Source: Brachionus koreanus (taxonomy: Eukaryota > Rotifera > Eurotatoria > Ploima > Brachionidae). Taken from it: 53,945 nucleotides of DNA. The stretch lies in assembly GCA_016987375.1 (NCBI GenBank), contig PJRA01000263.1:4588786-4642730 (forward strand), read 5' to 3'. The notes beneath the pieces were generated by a model. It worked only from the letters and a program-made list of their open reading frames with translations. It made no database searches and was not told the DNA's origin. Within the stretch, counting starts at the first letter, position 1. Every line of letters starts with the position of its first letter. The position numbers and the translations under genes were made by a program. This document shows, piece after piece, positions 23,756 through 37,376 of the stretch.

Positions 23756-23925
23756 TTAATGCCTAACATGATATTGCAATGCTTGAATCACTCTTTCTTT
23801 TCCAACTGCTTGAGATATTTTTAAACTAGATGGCTTAAATAGTTTGAATCGATTTCGCTTATCTTCGAGTATTTGAAACAAAAAAAAAATTAAACTTTAC
23901 TAGCTTGAAAAGGCGGCTTAAGCAT
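23756..23925 (-). CDS. Putative 43-residue basic protein, two exons
   Basis: Exon 1 (23925-23901) encodes MLKPPFQA. A 38 bp GT-AG intron with a long T-run follows, and exon 2 (23862-23756) encodes NKRNRFKLFKPSSLKIS and AVGKERVIQALQYHVRH before a stop. The composition (many Lys/Arg/His, a mixed-codon frame) differs from random AT-rich frames nearby, which would be Asn/Ile/Phe-heavy. The tiny intron is shorter than the usual 45-60 bp here, which weakens the model; exon 2 could instead be the last exon of a longer gene. I cannot name a family. Confidence 0.35.
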
Positions 23926-26900
23926 TTGTTTTTTATTTTACAACAGTCTCATAAAAATTGATTATACAGGGAAATTTAAAATTAAAGATAAGAAAATTAT
24001 TGGTTTTAAAGAATTGAGAAATAAAAGAATTTTATTAATGCTTTAAATTAATGCCAGAATTTTGTGATTTCTTAATTACTTGAAATAAATATTAAATAAA
24101 TACCAATAATAAAAAAGAGCGTTCTAGTTTGATTTAATCCCTTTTGAGCTAGTTATAATAAGCAAACAAAGTCACAAGCTTAAAATTAGTTTTGGAAAAT
24201 TGATCAGGAAATGGCTTTTCTAATGATTAAAACTATTTGTGGCTTCAATTTCTATTTCACACACAAACTGTCAAGTGACTAGGCTGCGCAGAAATGACAA
24301 ATATTTAAAATTATGCAATTAAAACATTTATTTTAGGGAAAAAAATGAATAAATGTTTTATTTAAAACTTAAATAGATATTAATCTAAAAGGTTAGAACA
24401 AAATCGAAATCAAAATTTGAATTAAAAATCTTGCTAAAACTTAAATGAAATAAATAATTGCGAAAACTAATAATAGCCATAACATTAAATAAAATGAGAA
24501 AAAAAAAGTTTTCTAACTTTTAACTTTGTTATAAATATTTTCTTGAATATTAATATTATTAAATTTTATGCTTTAACCTTAACCTTGGACTTAAAATTGC
24601 TAAGCTTAACCAAATATTAAAATACTAATTATTAATAATTAAAAGAAAACATAATAAAATAAAAATGAGTCGAGGGTTTCCAATAGTGCTTATTTAGATT
24701 AGTAAAAATTCAATCGATAAACAAAATACTTATATAACGAGATTCTTTTGTCTTAAAGTTTATTCTTCTTGCAAAACATAAATGCATCATCAAAGTTAAA
24801 AATCAAATCTTAAAAAAAAGTACTAGATGATATTTATTATTTTCATTTGGAATAAATATTTTAATTATACATAAATCTCTCAATTTGCTTATCAATTATG
24901 AAATAATTTTTAGGGTTTTAATTGGAAAAAGCTAAAGCTAAATGAATTTATTTAACTCAATTAAAATTTTCTTTTAGATGAAGCAAAAATTTTTCGATTT
25001 TGAACACTATAACTCTTCCGGATTTTATAAGTAATCTTTTGTATGAATTTTGAATGTATTCATAAATAAATTAACTTAATGAAAAAAAATCTCTTTTTTG
25101 CAGTCCATTGAAACTAAATTTTTAAATGTTCTTTTTAAAAAATTCTCAGAATTTTACCCCAGCATTCTTTATTCGGATATTTTACTCATTCATATCTATG
25201 AAAATAAGAAAAAATTTATTAGAAAAACAAAAACACTGAAGATTAATTTTGATTATAAAAATCATCAATTATAATAAAATTATATTCAATTTTAATCAAT
25301 TCGCTACTAATTAAAAAATTTAAACAATTATTAAATTAAAAGTGTAGATTTAAATGAAGTTAATTAACAATGAAGTTTAGACTAATTTTATCATTTAGAA
25401 TATAAAGATAACTAATTGTCAAAAAATCTACTAGAAATAATCTTTAAATTTCTGTCTAAGAATAAAAAATTAACAATATCTCATGCTATTACTAGCAAGA
25501 AAAAAAAATTAAAAAATGCCAAATTATTGAATTACACTCAAAATACTCTAAAATATTGATTTAAGTAATTCAGTGATGATCTGTCTCAGATAGGATATTA
25601 ATTATTATTTTCATTACATGAGATTAAAACAAAGAATATCAATGGAAGAATTTTAGATCAAAAATTACGAAACTTAAAATTTAGAAAATTTTTACTTTTT
25701 ATTAAAAATTTATAAATCGATGTATGTATCCTAAATCGTGGCATGAAGTAACTCAATACTTAAAACCGTAGTGATTGTCTAGAAAATTAATAGCGTGATA
25801 ATATTATTTTCAGCTAATGTTTATTTAAGTAGCATTTTTTTAAAATTAGAAAAAAATAATTTTTTATGCTAAAACTGCATTTTTATGTTATTTTAATGGT
25901 ATTTTAAATTGATTGATAAAAAAGATAAGAAATCAAAAATTTTCAATTCTTTTATTTAGATACTTTAGTAAATTTAACTATGAAAATCAATTATTTTATA
26001 ATAATAGTTCAAAGCCCCATTTTGCCATTTTTTTTAAATTTATTGAATCAGTTGTTCTTAATAAAAATGATTAAAAAAAAGTTTAAAAAAAATCTATTAG
26101 AAAAATTGGCAAATTCTCAATTTATAGTTATAGTATTATTTTGAAAATTAATTTTTTCATTTAAATAGTTTTCGAACGACTCATGAAAAATTAAATTTTA
26201 GTTACTTAAAATTAATAATTAATTCAACATTTTCTTGTAATTTGTAACAAAATTGAACACTTTTAAGAAAAGACCAAAATTTTTATTTGATAAATTTATT
26301 GTTGTATTGCTTAAGAATTAAAACATTTAAACGTATTTAAAAAAAAAGGGTTAATAAAAAAAGTAATAATTCTTATTTAATCCATAATTTAAATTTCGTT
26401 GAATATTTAAGAATAATTTAATTTTTTTTAAATATTTTTCTTTGAAAAAAAAACCCAAAAAATTAAGGTATTCTTTTTTTTGTTAGACCTAATGATTAAT
26501 GCAATAAATAATTGTAAAATTGGATTTCGTTAAAGGAAGTTAAAAATTTTATTTTTAAAAAGATTTTGATTAATCTAATACAAAATTAATTTTAAGAACT
26601 ACTCAATTTTGATACCAGCAACAAACCAGTTAAACTACAGAAATTTTCCGAACTAATTTTTTTAACTTTTTATAAAAAGATCTATATTTTTATTACTAAA
26701 TATACATATTTGTAAAAAAATGGAAATTAATTAAATTTTATTACACTAGATAATTTTTTTTCATTTAATTGCAGTAGCCGATTATTTTGAACCAACCTCA
26801 AAAAGGAATCGGTTCAGCAAACCTATTTCGCATTCCAAGTTAATTTTTTTCTAAATAGCTCATTTTCTAAAAAGTTTCACAATTAAAAGATCTTTCAGGA

Positions 26901-28228
26901 ATTTTAAAGATTTTAAATTATTTCAAACAAAAAATACTAGCAATTTCTTAGCATAAAAAATTTTATACCAATTTTGGTATATTTAATATTTATTTGGCCA
27001 GTCTTTTGGGAAAATTTATTTCTCTTCTAGATTCTTTAAAATTAAAAAAAATTTCTATAAGAGAGATAAATTAATTTTAAGGGTTTAGTAAATTTATTTA
27101 AAAAATATTTTCTATCAACTTTGCTGGTTTCCATGTTTAGGCAAAAAAAAATAAAGATTTATTGAAAATCGATAATTAAACTCATTTTTTTAACCCAGTG
27201 ATATGATATAACTAAAAATTAGCTTGATCTAACATAAAAATTTCAGTTTGAATATTAATTAAAAGTTTACATTGAAATCAATTGTTTGTAGTTAATTAGA
27301 AAACACATTAAAATTAACTAAAAAATGTTTATTGAGGTTTTATTTGCTTTTTAATCTAAAAATTCATTCAATTAAATAAAAAAAAATTTCTTAGATAGAG
27401 ATAACAAAAATTTCACTATTATTTCTAATAAAAAGAAAAAGAAAAACAACTCCAAATAGAAATTGTGGATTTTGTTTTGTTTATTAGTAAAAAAAATAAA
27501 CACATTTTTTAAATATATAAAAAGCAATTTCGAAGTCTTAAACTGATACAATACCTAAACATTTATGTTTATTTGCTTTTATCCATTGTAAATCCTGTAA
27601 TTATGGTAAACAAGATATCGTTGTTTAAACAAATTTGACGTTTTTAGCTTAAAATATATCTTAAAAAAATAAATTAAATCTATTAATTGAAGTTAGAAGG
27701 ATGTAAAAAACAGGTTTTTCGAATAATGTTCCTTATTCGAAATATCATGTTTATGAAGAGTAAACAATAGATAAAAATTGATAATTATTAAATAAAATAA
27801 CTTACTAATAGGTTTAAAAACTTATGATTATTTCAATACATAAAATTTTAATTTAGTCAAATAATTTTTTAATAAAAATTGTTTACAGTTCAATTAATTT
27901 GTCATTAGTTTTTAAAAATTTTAACGCTCATTTGATTCAAAATTTTTAAATAAATTAGCTAAATTAAATCCAAAAAATAAAGCAACTTTCCTTTTAAATT
28001 TTTTATAAATTAATAGAATATAACGTAAAAAAAAACGATTTTTCTCTCAATTGCATCACTTGAATTATTAATTTGAATGAAAGTTCTAAATTATCACGTA
28101 GCTAGTCTGAATAAAATATTGATTTTTTTCTTCAAGAAGACTTAAATTTTCAGGAAATTTTCAATTTTCAAAATTTAGGTATTTTTTTAGTTAAGCAAAT
28201 TTATTTTAAAATAAAATAATTAAATTTA
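23926..28228. other. AT-rich interval with isolated exon-like pieces
   Basis: Most of this 4.3 kb looks non-coding. Two plus-strand pieces look like exons: 24978-25127 (acceptor TTTTAG, frame MKQKFFDFEHYNSSGFY, donor GTAATC, second acceptor TTTTTTGCAG) and 26775-26854 (acceptor AATTGCAG, frame ADYFEPTSKRNRFSKP to a stop). I cannot link them into one gene. No repeats or RNA genes are recognised. Confidence 0.35.
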
Positions 28229-28924
28229 CTAGGTATTTCCAATGTTCTTAAAGTGAATATTTCTATTTGATTTACACACACTACAGGATTGAAACAGTGA
28301 CTTTTCATGACTTTTTTCTTTAGATGATATTGAAAAAACTGCTGGTTGATCATTTTTTTGGCGACTGTTTGGTGCAGACTTGAATCTTCGGCTAGTTCTA
28401 TTGTCTTCAATTAAACTACTTTTTCTTGAATTAACATTTGACTTAATTTTGAATGGCAATTTGCATGGAATTTCTATGGATGGTACTTGAAGATTATTTT
28501 TATTGTTGATGGGATTATAAAATGACAATATGCTAGATTTCGATAAATTTATCACTTCATGGCTAGAGTCGTTGACTAAATCTGATCTAGTTAATTGGGA
28601 AGAACAATTTTTTTCATCATTTTTTCCTTGTAAAAAGTATTTTTCGTTCACTTTAAATATTTTGGTATTGTTTTGATTTTTCAATGAATCATGCGAATAG
28701 GATAATGAATCTGGTGAAATTAGCGATCCATGATTGTTTTCACAAATAAAAGTATCTTCAAAATCGCCACTAGAGAGATCACTTAGCCGCATTTCTTTCA
28801 GTATTTCCCGTTCAGATTTGTAAAAATCAGAGCTGCATAAAACAGTATCTGAACTTCGCCTTGACTTATTATTGCCTTTAATATTACTTTTTAAAAATAG
28901 GTAAATTGATGAACTTAGATCCAT
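28229..28924 (-). CDS. Hypothetical serine-rich protein, 231 residues
   Basis: A single open frame of 231 codons, long for sequence this AT-rich, starting MDLSSSIYLF. It is Ser/Asn/Lys-rich and probably disordered, with many potential phosphorylation sites: SRRSSD (21-26), RKSS, RRFKSAPNSR and SSKEKSHEK. It has no membrane segment, Cys pattern or domain that I recognise. The stop TAG overlaps a possible donor (TA|GTAAAT), so the protein might continue into an unseen exon. The nearest candidate, the exon at 23862, does not fit its phase. Likely real because of its length and amino-acid make-up, but its function is unknown. Confidence 0.55.
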   Translation of the reverse strand: MDLSSSIYLFLKSNIKGNNKSRRSSDTVLCSSDFYKSEREILKEMRLSDLSSGDFEDTFICENNHGSLISPDSLSYSHDSLKNQNNTKIFKVNEKYFLQGKNDEKNCSSQLTRSDLVNDSSHEVINLSKSSILSFYNPINNKNNLQVPSIEIPCKLPFKIKSNVNSRKSSLIEDNRTSRRFKSAPNSRQKNDQPAVFSISSKEKSHEKSLFQSCSVCKSNRNIHFKNIGNT

Positions 28925-31904
28925 TGTTGTTGATTGATTTGAAATTTATCTAAAAGCTAGTTTTTCTAAGATTAAAAAATTCTTTAATTCAAAGAAATAA
29001 ATATAACACATAAAATTCGCTGCTCTCATTTTTTAGATTAAACTTTTCATGTCAAAAAAAAATTTTACTCCATAATGGATTTTACAAGATTAACTTACAT
29101 TAGCAAAAAAAATAAATACTGAAAGTTGATGTGCTGATGAAGGTGATAAAATCAATCAGTACATCGTTGATATTTTATTTGTTTAATTAACTTAATTTTA
29201 AAAATTGCGTTTTTCTAATGAAAACATTCTTTTTTTCTTATCCTAGTGTAAAAAACTAATAATTGAATTTTTTATGTTCTTAATAAAAATTTGAATTTTT
29301 AAGAAAATAATTTTAAGCTTATTTTATTTTATCAAGAATATTTTAATCACTCGGAAATAATAATAATATTGCCCAAATCAATTAGAGAACTCAAACTAAA
29401 ATGCCTAATTGCTATGGAAAATATTTAGTTCTATTTTAATCTCTTTTTTTATTAAAGTTTTAAAAAAATGTCAATGGTTCTGAATTATTTAATATTTAAA
29501 AAAGAAAAATTTTAAGCCACGAAGCTGGTAGTAAAATTTGAAAACGAGTTATTTTTTAATATTTTTTATACCTCATTTTATTAACAAATATGGATGGCAT
29601 ATGAAAATATTCTCTATATCTTGTATATCTGATTTTCTAGTAAAATATTTAGTTTCAAAATAATTTTTTTAAAGAAAATTTGGGAAGACTTTCAAGATAT
29701 AAATAGCAAGAGATTAAATCAATTAAAAAATAATACAATTTTTTTCTAAGAATTCCATTTCATTTTAGAATAAAATTTTTTTGGTTTTTCTTTTCTTATA
29801 AATAACTAATTTAAATTAAAAGTTAATTTAAAAATAAAATTGTATTTTTGATTATAAATAAATTTATAACATTAAGCAATAAGTGTATTGAAAATAAATT
29901 CAAATAAGTAAAAAAAAATTCAGTTAAAGCTTAATTATCTTAGTTTTCAAGTTGAATAGTCTGCTATCTTAATCAATTTAAAATTAAATATATAATATAA
30001 TTAATTTATTAATCTTATGAATAGTCTGATATTTTTTGAAATTTATCTTTAGAATAGGTAACTCTAAGTGTATTAACAGAAAAATCTTGGATTTAGAAAC
30101 AAAATTCAACTCGATCTTATTAAAGCTATAATTAAGCATTCCTAAATTAAAACCGATATTTTTTTGCTTCTCCGAACGTAAAAATTGATTTTTGAAAGGC
30201 TTTTTAATTCAATAATTTAATTTTTTTGTAAAAACGGATTTCCTAAAAGCTCTTAATTAAATATTTAGCTTTTTAAATTTTTTTTCAAACATTAACAAAT
30301 GTTTCACCAAAAAAAAAGCTGTATGTTATTTTCAACATTGAAATTCAAAATTAAATTTAAGGATGATTATCATATAAAAAGAAAGAATGATTGTTTAATT
30401 GTTTAAATATGAAATTATTTCATTAAACTAGTTTATTTTTATTTTCAATTTGTCATTTATCTCTTTTATTTTGTATGTTTTTATTCAATCGCTAGGCTGA
30501 TAAGAAGGACTGTGATGCATTCTGAGCTGCCTGAGGTATTCCCTAAAACTATTTAAATAAATAAATAAATAAATGATTGTTTAATTGAATATACCTATGC
30601 AGTGAAAGTTTATATTTATTGACCAAATAAAATGTAAAAATAAATAAATAAAATTTTGTCATGACTTTAAGTCTAAAATCTGTTAGAGAAAAATTCTAAA
30701 TCGCGTGAAAAATTTAATAATAATAATAAAAAGCCTCACAAAACAGGTTTGCTAGGGTGTCTTACTAGAAATACATCATCTATGATAACTATATTCACAG
30801 AAATCTAGTTACATACACAAAAATACATTAAATCTTTTTCGTACTGAATAACTTATATGATAAATTAATTGAATTTTTTCCTGGAAAAAGAATCATTTCG
30901 CTTAAAGAAATTTGAAATAAATTGATTTTAATCCTTCACCAAATGAAAAAGATTTGCTGTTTGTCATTTAACCAACTAAATTTTTGTCATATTTTTAGGA
31001 CAAAATAATAGATGATTTACACATTTTTAAATCTTTATCTTCCGAACCGTTAAAAAATTATAAATATTAAATTCGGTTAATATTTTACAAAGAATGAAAT
31101 TCAAATTATTCTATTTTCTGGTTGATAAATATTAAAAGCAGAAAACAATTTCTTCATTGCTTGTTTAATTTTGCATGAGAAATTCTAAATTAATTATTGC
31201 GAAATTAGATTTTATCATTTAGGATTATCTTAAAAATTATTATAATTAATTATCAAGTTACATTTAATCCAAAATAAAAATGATAATAATTTTTTTTAAA
31301 AGCTTTTAATAATTAGAATGCATTCAAATATTTATTTTTTTTTCATTTTTCTATTTTTATTAAATATTTTAAATGAAATATTAAAGCATTTTTCCTTTCG
31401 AAAAAAATTAATTTTAAAATCCTAATCGGCAAATCTAGACAATTTTTTTATATCAATTTCTTTGATTTAAATAATTATCAAATTATTCGAGAAAATTATC
31501 TAGATTGAATTTCAAAATCTCTAAAAAAATAATTTGATAAATTTTTCTCAAAATAAACAGTTGTCATTGTAAAATGAAAACGAAATTTTCCGTTTAGAAC
31601 GTTCTTTGAAAGAAAACGGAAAAAAATCAAGATATTTTCCATTACATATGTTCCGCTATTTAAGAAATCGAGCATTTCATTCCACGACAAAAAAGATTAT
31701 AAAACGAATCTGCTCATTTTTAATTGAATTTCAAATAATCTGAAATAGACCAATTTGAATATGTGTCACCATTTGTACGAAAGAATTAGACAAAGTTAAA
31801 AACTCATTTATAAATTTGAAAAATATTGCATTTTTAAATAATCGTTTTATTTTTAAAAGAAAGAAATAATAAATTGTTTTAAGAAAATAAAGAGATTTGT
31901 TAGT
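28925..31904. other. AT-rich intergenic interval
   Basis: About 3 kb with no gene that I can support. The only distinctive piece is the short tailed repeat at about 30478-30575. Confidence 0.45.
30478..30575 (+). repeat. Possible 3' end of a non-LTR retrotransposon with (AAAT)n tail
   Basis: A GC-richer stretch (30493-30545, with GGCTGATAAGAAGGACTGTG) ends in AACTATTTAAATAAATAAATAAATAAATG. Many non-LTR retrotransposons end in a short 3' UTR followed by a tetranucleotide microsatellite, so a 5'-truncated copy is a reasonable reading. No reverse-transcriptase sequence is present. Confidence 0.35.
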
Positions 31905-32262
31905 TCCCCATTTTTGTTGAAGCGAGGCTTAAACATGCGCCTTGTATCGAAGAAATTTTTTGAAGATTTCTCCTCCTTCAATGTGCTTTGAACCCTCGAT
32001 CGTCTGCTTGCATGACTACAGCGGTTCTAATAAAAACGAAACGGTCCAAGGGCGGGCGGCAATTTGTCGACCATTTGGCGAACCGTCCGACCTCTTCATC
32101 CGACCAGTCCAGCCGATCTAACCGACCCAACCAGCCGATCCAAACGTTCGATCCAGCCGATCTAACCTGTTCGGTTCGCCAAATGGTCGACAAATTGCCG
32201 CCAGCCCTTGGACCGTTTCGTTTTTATTAGACTCACAAATCGCTTGGCTATACGGGGTTTTA
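31905..32262 (-). mobile_element. tRNA-derived SINE-like copy, interrupted by a foldback element
   Basis: On the minus strand, 32262-32232 reads CCCCGTATAGCCAAGCGATT (A-box-like, TAGCCAAGC) and 32014-31955 reads ATGCAAGCAGACGATCGAGG, then GGGTTCAAAGCAC (B-box-like, GGTTCRA) and GGAGGAGAAATCTTC. These match the copy at 32578-32677 in opposite orientation. Between the two halves sits the palindromic insert 32026-32231. The A/B-box layout of a tRNA-like head followed by an unrelated body is the SINE pattern. The tail end (about 31905) is approximate. Confidence 0.6.
32026..32231. mobile_element. GC-rich foldback element with 60 bp terminal inverted repeats
   Basis: 32026-32085 (TCTAATAAAAACGAAACGGT onward) and 32172-32231 are inverted repeats with one visible mismatch (G versus T near base 29 of the arm). 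The 86 bp loop is rich in CCAGCCGATC, present at 32109, 32131 and 32153. At about 50% GC it stands out sharply from sequence near 25% GC. It splits a SINE-like copy, so it inserted later. No coding capacity is seen; open frames across it are by-products of its symmetry and lack stops on both strands. It is probably a non-autonomous DNA element. No clear target duplication. Confidence 0.7.
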
Positions 32263-32577
32263 TTAGAACTTTACAAAATGAAAACAAGCATTTGGATAAT
32301 GTTTTAAATTAATTTTAGTAATGGAAAAGAGAAAAATGATCTCTGTTTTATTTTACTCTTTTAACTTTTTATTCAATTAATTAAAGCCTTTCATGAACAA
32401 AATTAACAAGATCGATTTATAGCATCAACACAATTTTTATTTGTTTTTAAAAATTTACCCTCCTCTATGTAGCTACTACCAAATTATACAAATATTCTCC
32501 AATCTTTAAATCAAACCCCAGCTATTTTCTGATTTTGGTATTGCCAATTTTTTTTTCATATTCCCAGCCCTAAGATT

Positions 32578-32677
32578 AGAACCCGTATAGCCGAGTGATT
32601 TGTGTGTTAGGCATGCAAGCAGACGATCGAGGGTTCAAAGCACATTAAAGGAGGAGAAATCTTCAAGAAATTTCTCC
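32578..32677 (+). mobile_element. tRNA-derived SINE-like copy, running into the assembly gap
   Basis: Begins near GAACCCGTATAGCCGAGTGA (A-box-like TAGCCGAGTG) and continues TGTTAGGCATGCAAGCAGAC, then GAGGGTTCAAAGCAC (B-box-like). The body GGAGAAATCTTCAAGAAATTTCTCC is a near-perfect hairpin just before the gap. The spacing of the boxes (about 45 bp) suits a Leu/Ser-type tRNA ancestor. It is not an intact tRNA gene, since the acceptor stem cannot pair. Confidence 0.6.
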
Positions 32678-32845
32678 NNNNNNNNNNNNNNNNNNNNNNN
32701 NNNNNNNNNNNNNNNNNNNNNNNNNNNNNNNNNNNNNNNNNNNNNNNNNNNNNNNNNNNNNNNNNNNNNNNNNNNNNNNNNNNNNNNNNNNNNNNNNNNN
32801 NNNNNNNNNNNNNNNNNNNNNNNNNNNNNNNNNNNNNNNNNNNNN
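32678..32845. other. Assembly gap (168 N)
   Basis: Run of N directly after the SINE-like hairpin. The gap probably hides the rest of that repeat, and possibly another inverted copy. Confidence 0.99.
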
Positions 32846-35360
32846 GAGGTCCTCCCCATTATCCACTATGATAGAATAGGGTCCAAAAAAAAAATCTTAA
32901 GATTATTATTCTATGTTTCTCATCTTATACTTAAATTACTTCAAATTTAAAATATTCTAAAATTTTTTTTTACTATTTGAATACAAACGTTTCATAATTC
33001 CTCTGGAAACATTATTTTATATTCATTTTAAACTGAAAATTATTCTGGTAATTTTTTTTAATTTTATTAAATTTAAAAAAGAAGGTTCAAAGGAAGACTA
33101 AACGTCATTCGGACATTCCAAGAATTTCCCCAACTATTTTTTAAATATTAATGAATTAATAAAATTGTTTTATTTTTTATTTATTTTTTAATATCATGAA
33201 GAGCTTTAGAAACTCAGACTCGAACTGAAACATAAAAAAAATAATAATAATAATTTTAAATTGATATGTCTCCAAGAATAGGATCTTAAAATCCTTGTGA
33301 AAATGAGTCCTTTGATATACATGATAAAAAGACACAATTTGTAGGAATTATCATTGACAGATTGATGACATTCACACCATTCTAAACGATGTTTCCTGAA
33401 GATAAAAATAATTCGAAATAAATTTAGATTGTAAAAGATATGAAAGACTAGTTTAAATAAGGAAGCTTTGATCTTGAAAAGAGTTTTGAATCTAGATTTT
33501 TAACTAAGAAACTTATTAATATATGATTATAAAATCTAACTCATTTTCAATAAATCCTTTGTTAATAAAAATTGAATTCGAAGTTAGATTCGAAAAGTAC
33601 CAATTCAAGCTATCCTCCTATGGTCAAGAGTAATAAAAATTAATGAAAATAATTAAAAAAACTTATCAGTTATTGACCGATGTGCTGTATCTACCAATAT
33701 TAATAATTAAAAATTTATGTCTACATATTCTTGATTTGATGTGTGATTAACAATAATTTTTCATTTATAACTTTAGAAATTATTTTAAAATTTAAAAGCT
33801 CTGAGTACATGAAACCAAACAAAACAAAATTTTTTGGCATCTTAAAACCATGTCCATATATTTATTTATTTTTTAAACTCTTTTGGTTTATAAGGATTAA
33901 AAAAAAAATAGTTAAGAAATAGAATATCTTGAAAAAGTTTTAAAAATGGCTTCGGTTTTCAATCGATACAGCCATTTAAACCAGCAATTAGATTTCCAAA
34001 ATTAAAGTTTATAATAATTAAGAAATACTAAAAGATAAAAATTCAAGAATGTTAATTGAAGAATTTTTTCTCTATTCGATCCTTTTTTTCCTAATAAAAT
34101 GTCAAAATCATGATTTTCTAAAAAAATGCTTGAAATGTTTGAATTAAAAACTGTTATTTATCAAGGAACAAAATTTTTCTCAAAAATAATCAATTTTGAT
34201 TAAACCTAGAAATTCTAATGAAAATTGAACTATAAATTATTAATAAAAAGCTTAAATTCGAGTAACGATAATAAATTATTTCTGTTTTGTCTCCCGATTA
34301 TCTCATTAATAAAATTCTTTTTTTTATAGTTTAACTATTACGATTTGATTGAAAAATATTTGATTTTTAAAATTTGAAGAAAAAAATTAAAAGATAAAAT
34401 TTTCATTAGAATCATACATACATAGTAATCCCTTATGTTTCTACGTATTCAACTTTTAGTTTAATAAAAACTTAATCGTAATATCAATAAACGAAATACT
34501 TCGAATAAAATATTCTGCTATTTTTTCTTGTCAATTAATCTACAAAGAATTTTAAAATTCATAATATTTTTTTTTTAAATAAAAATAAATAAAAAAAAAA
34601 ATGATTTTTTTAATTGATTAATTTCTCCTGATAGAAAAGAAAAAATACTTAAAATTCTCTTTTTTAATTTAAATAAGCTTAAAATTAGTTGTGTGCAAAA
34701 TAAAATTAAAATCTTGTTTTTTTTTCAAATAAAAATTATAATAAAAATATAGCATTTTTAACTAAGATGATTTTTTTGATTTAAGAAAAAATTTAAAGAT
34801 TTAGATTAGTAAAGAAAACAATCTGTTAATTTTTTGATATGGCACTCTAGTCAGTAAATATTTTTTATTCACTTATAAATCCGCTTTTAAATTAATTACT
34901 TATTTATTAATGAAATTTTACTTTATTGAGAATGCAAAAAGAATTTAATTTATAATAATTAATAGAATTACTATAAGATATTTTCTATGTGATAATCCTT
35001 CAGGCTTTTACTTAATGATAATTCGATCAGTTTTTTTAATTATTCTTTAATGCTCCAAATTAATGAAAAAAAATACGATTTTTTGCCATTTTTTTTATAT
35101 AAAGTAAATTAAAATAAGGAAATTTAATGATGTGTATTTTTAGAAAGAATCGATCGATTGTGTGATGAATTCTTTACTGAACTAAAAATAAAGCAAATTA
35201 AATAAAAAATATTTGGGACTAATTATTTTATTTTGAATGTTTTTAATTTGAAAAAAAAGTAGCGATAAAAATGTTATCTTATAATTATCTGGTTAGACTT
35301 TAATCTAGAAAAAATGACTGGATCACTAGAATTTAAATTGGAAATAAAGGTAAAGAGAAT
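32846..35360. other. AT-rich spacer between the gap and the NT5C2 cluster
   Basis: About 2.5 kb without a supported gene. The first 30 bp after the gap (GAGGTCCTCCCCATTATCCA) is GC-richer and may be the far end of the repeat in the gap. Nothing else is recognised. Confidence 0.45.

Positions 35361-37376
<2,016 letters not shown>

Noticed and set aside
31978..32230. Open frames on both strands across 31978-32230
   Set aside because: They lie over the GC-rich foldback; its inverted arms lack stops on both strands by symmetry. The encoded peptides have no protein-like features.
32578..32640. Intact tRNA gene
   Set aside because: A- and B-box-like blocks are present, but the acceptor and T stems do not pair, and the same sequence recurs nearby as a dispersed repeat.
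32600..32950. Open frames spanning the gap
   Set aside because: They are open only because the N run contains no stop codons.
33270..33390. Possible transposase fragment on the minus strand
   Set aside because: A few residues looked transposase-like, but no catalytic motif or consistent frame could be found.
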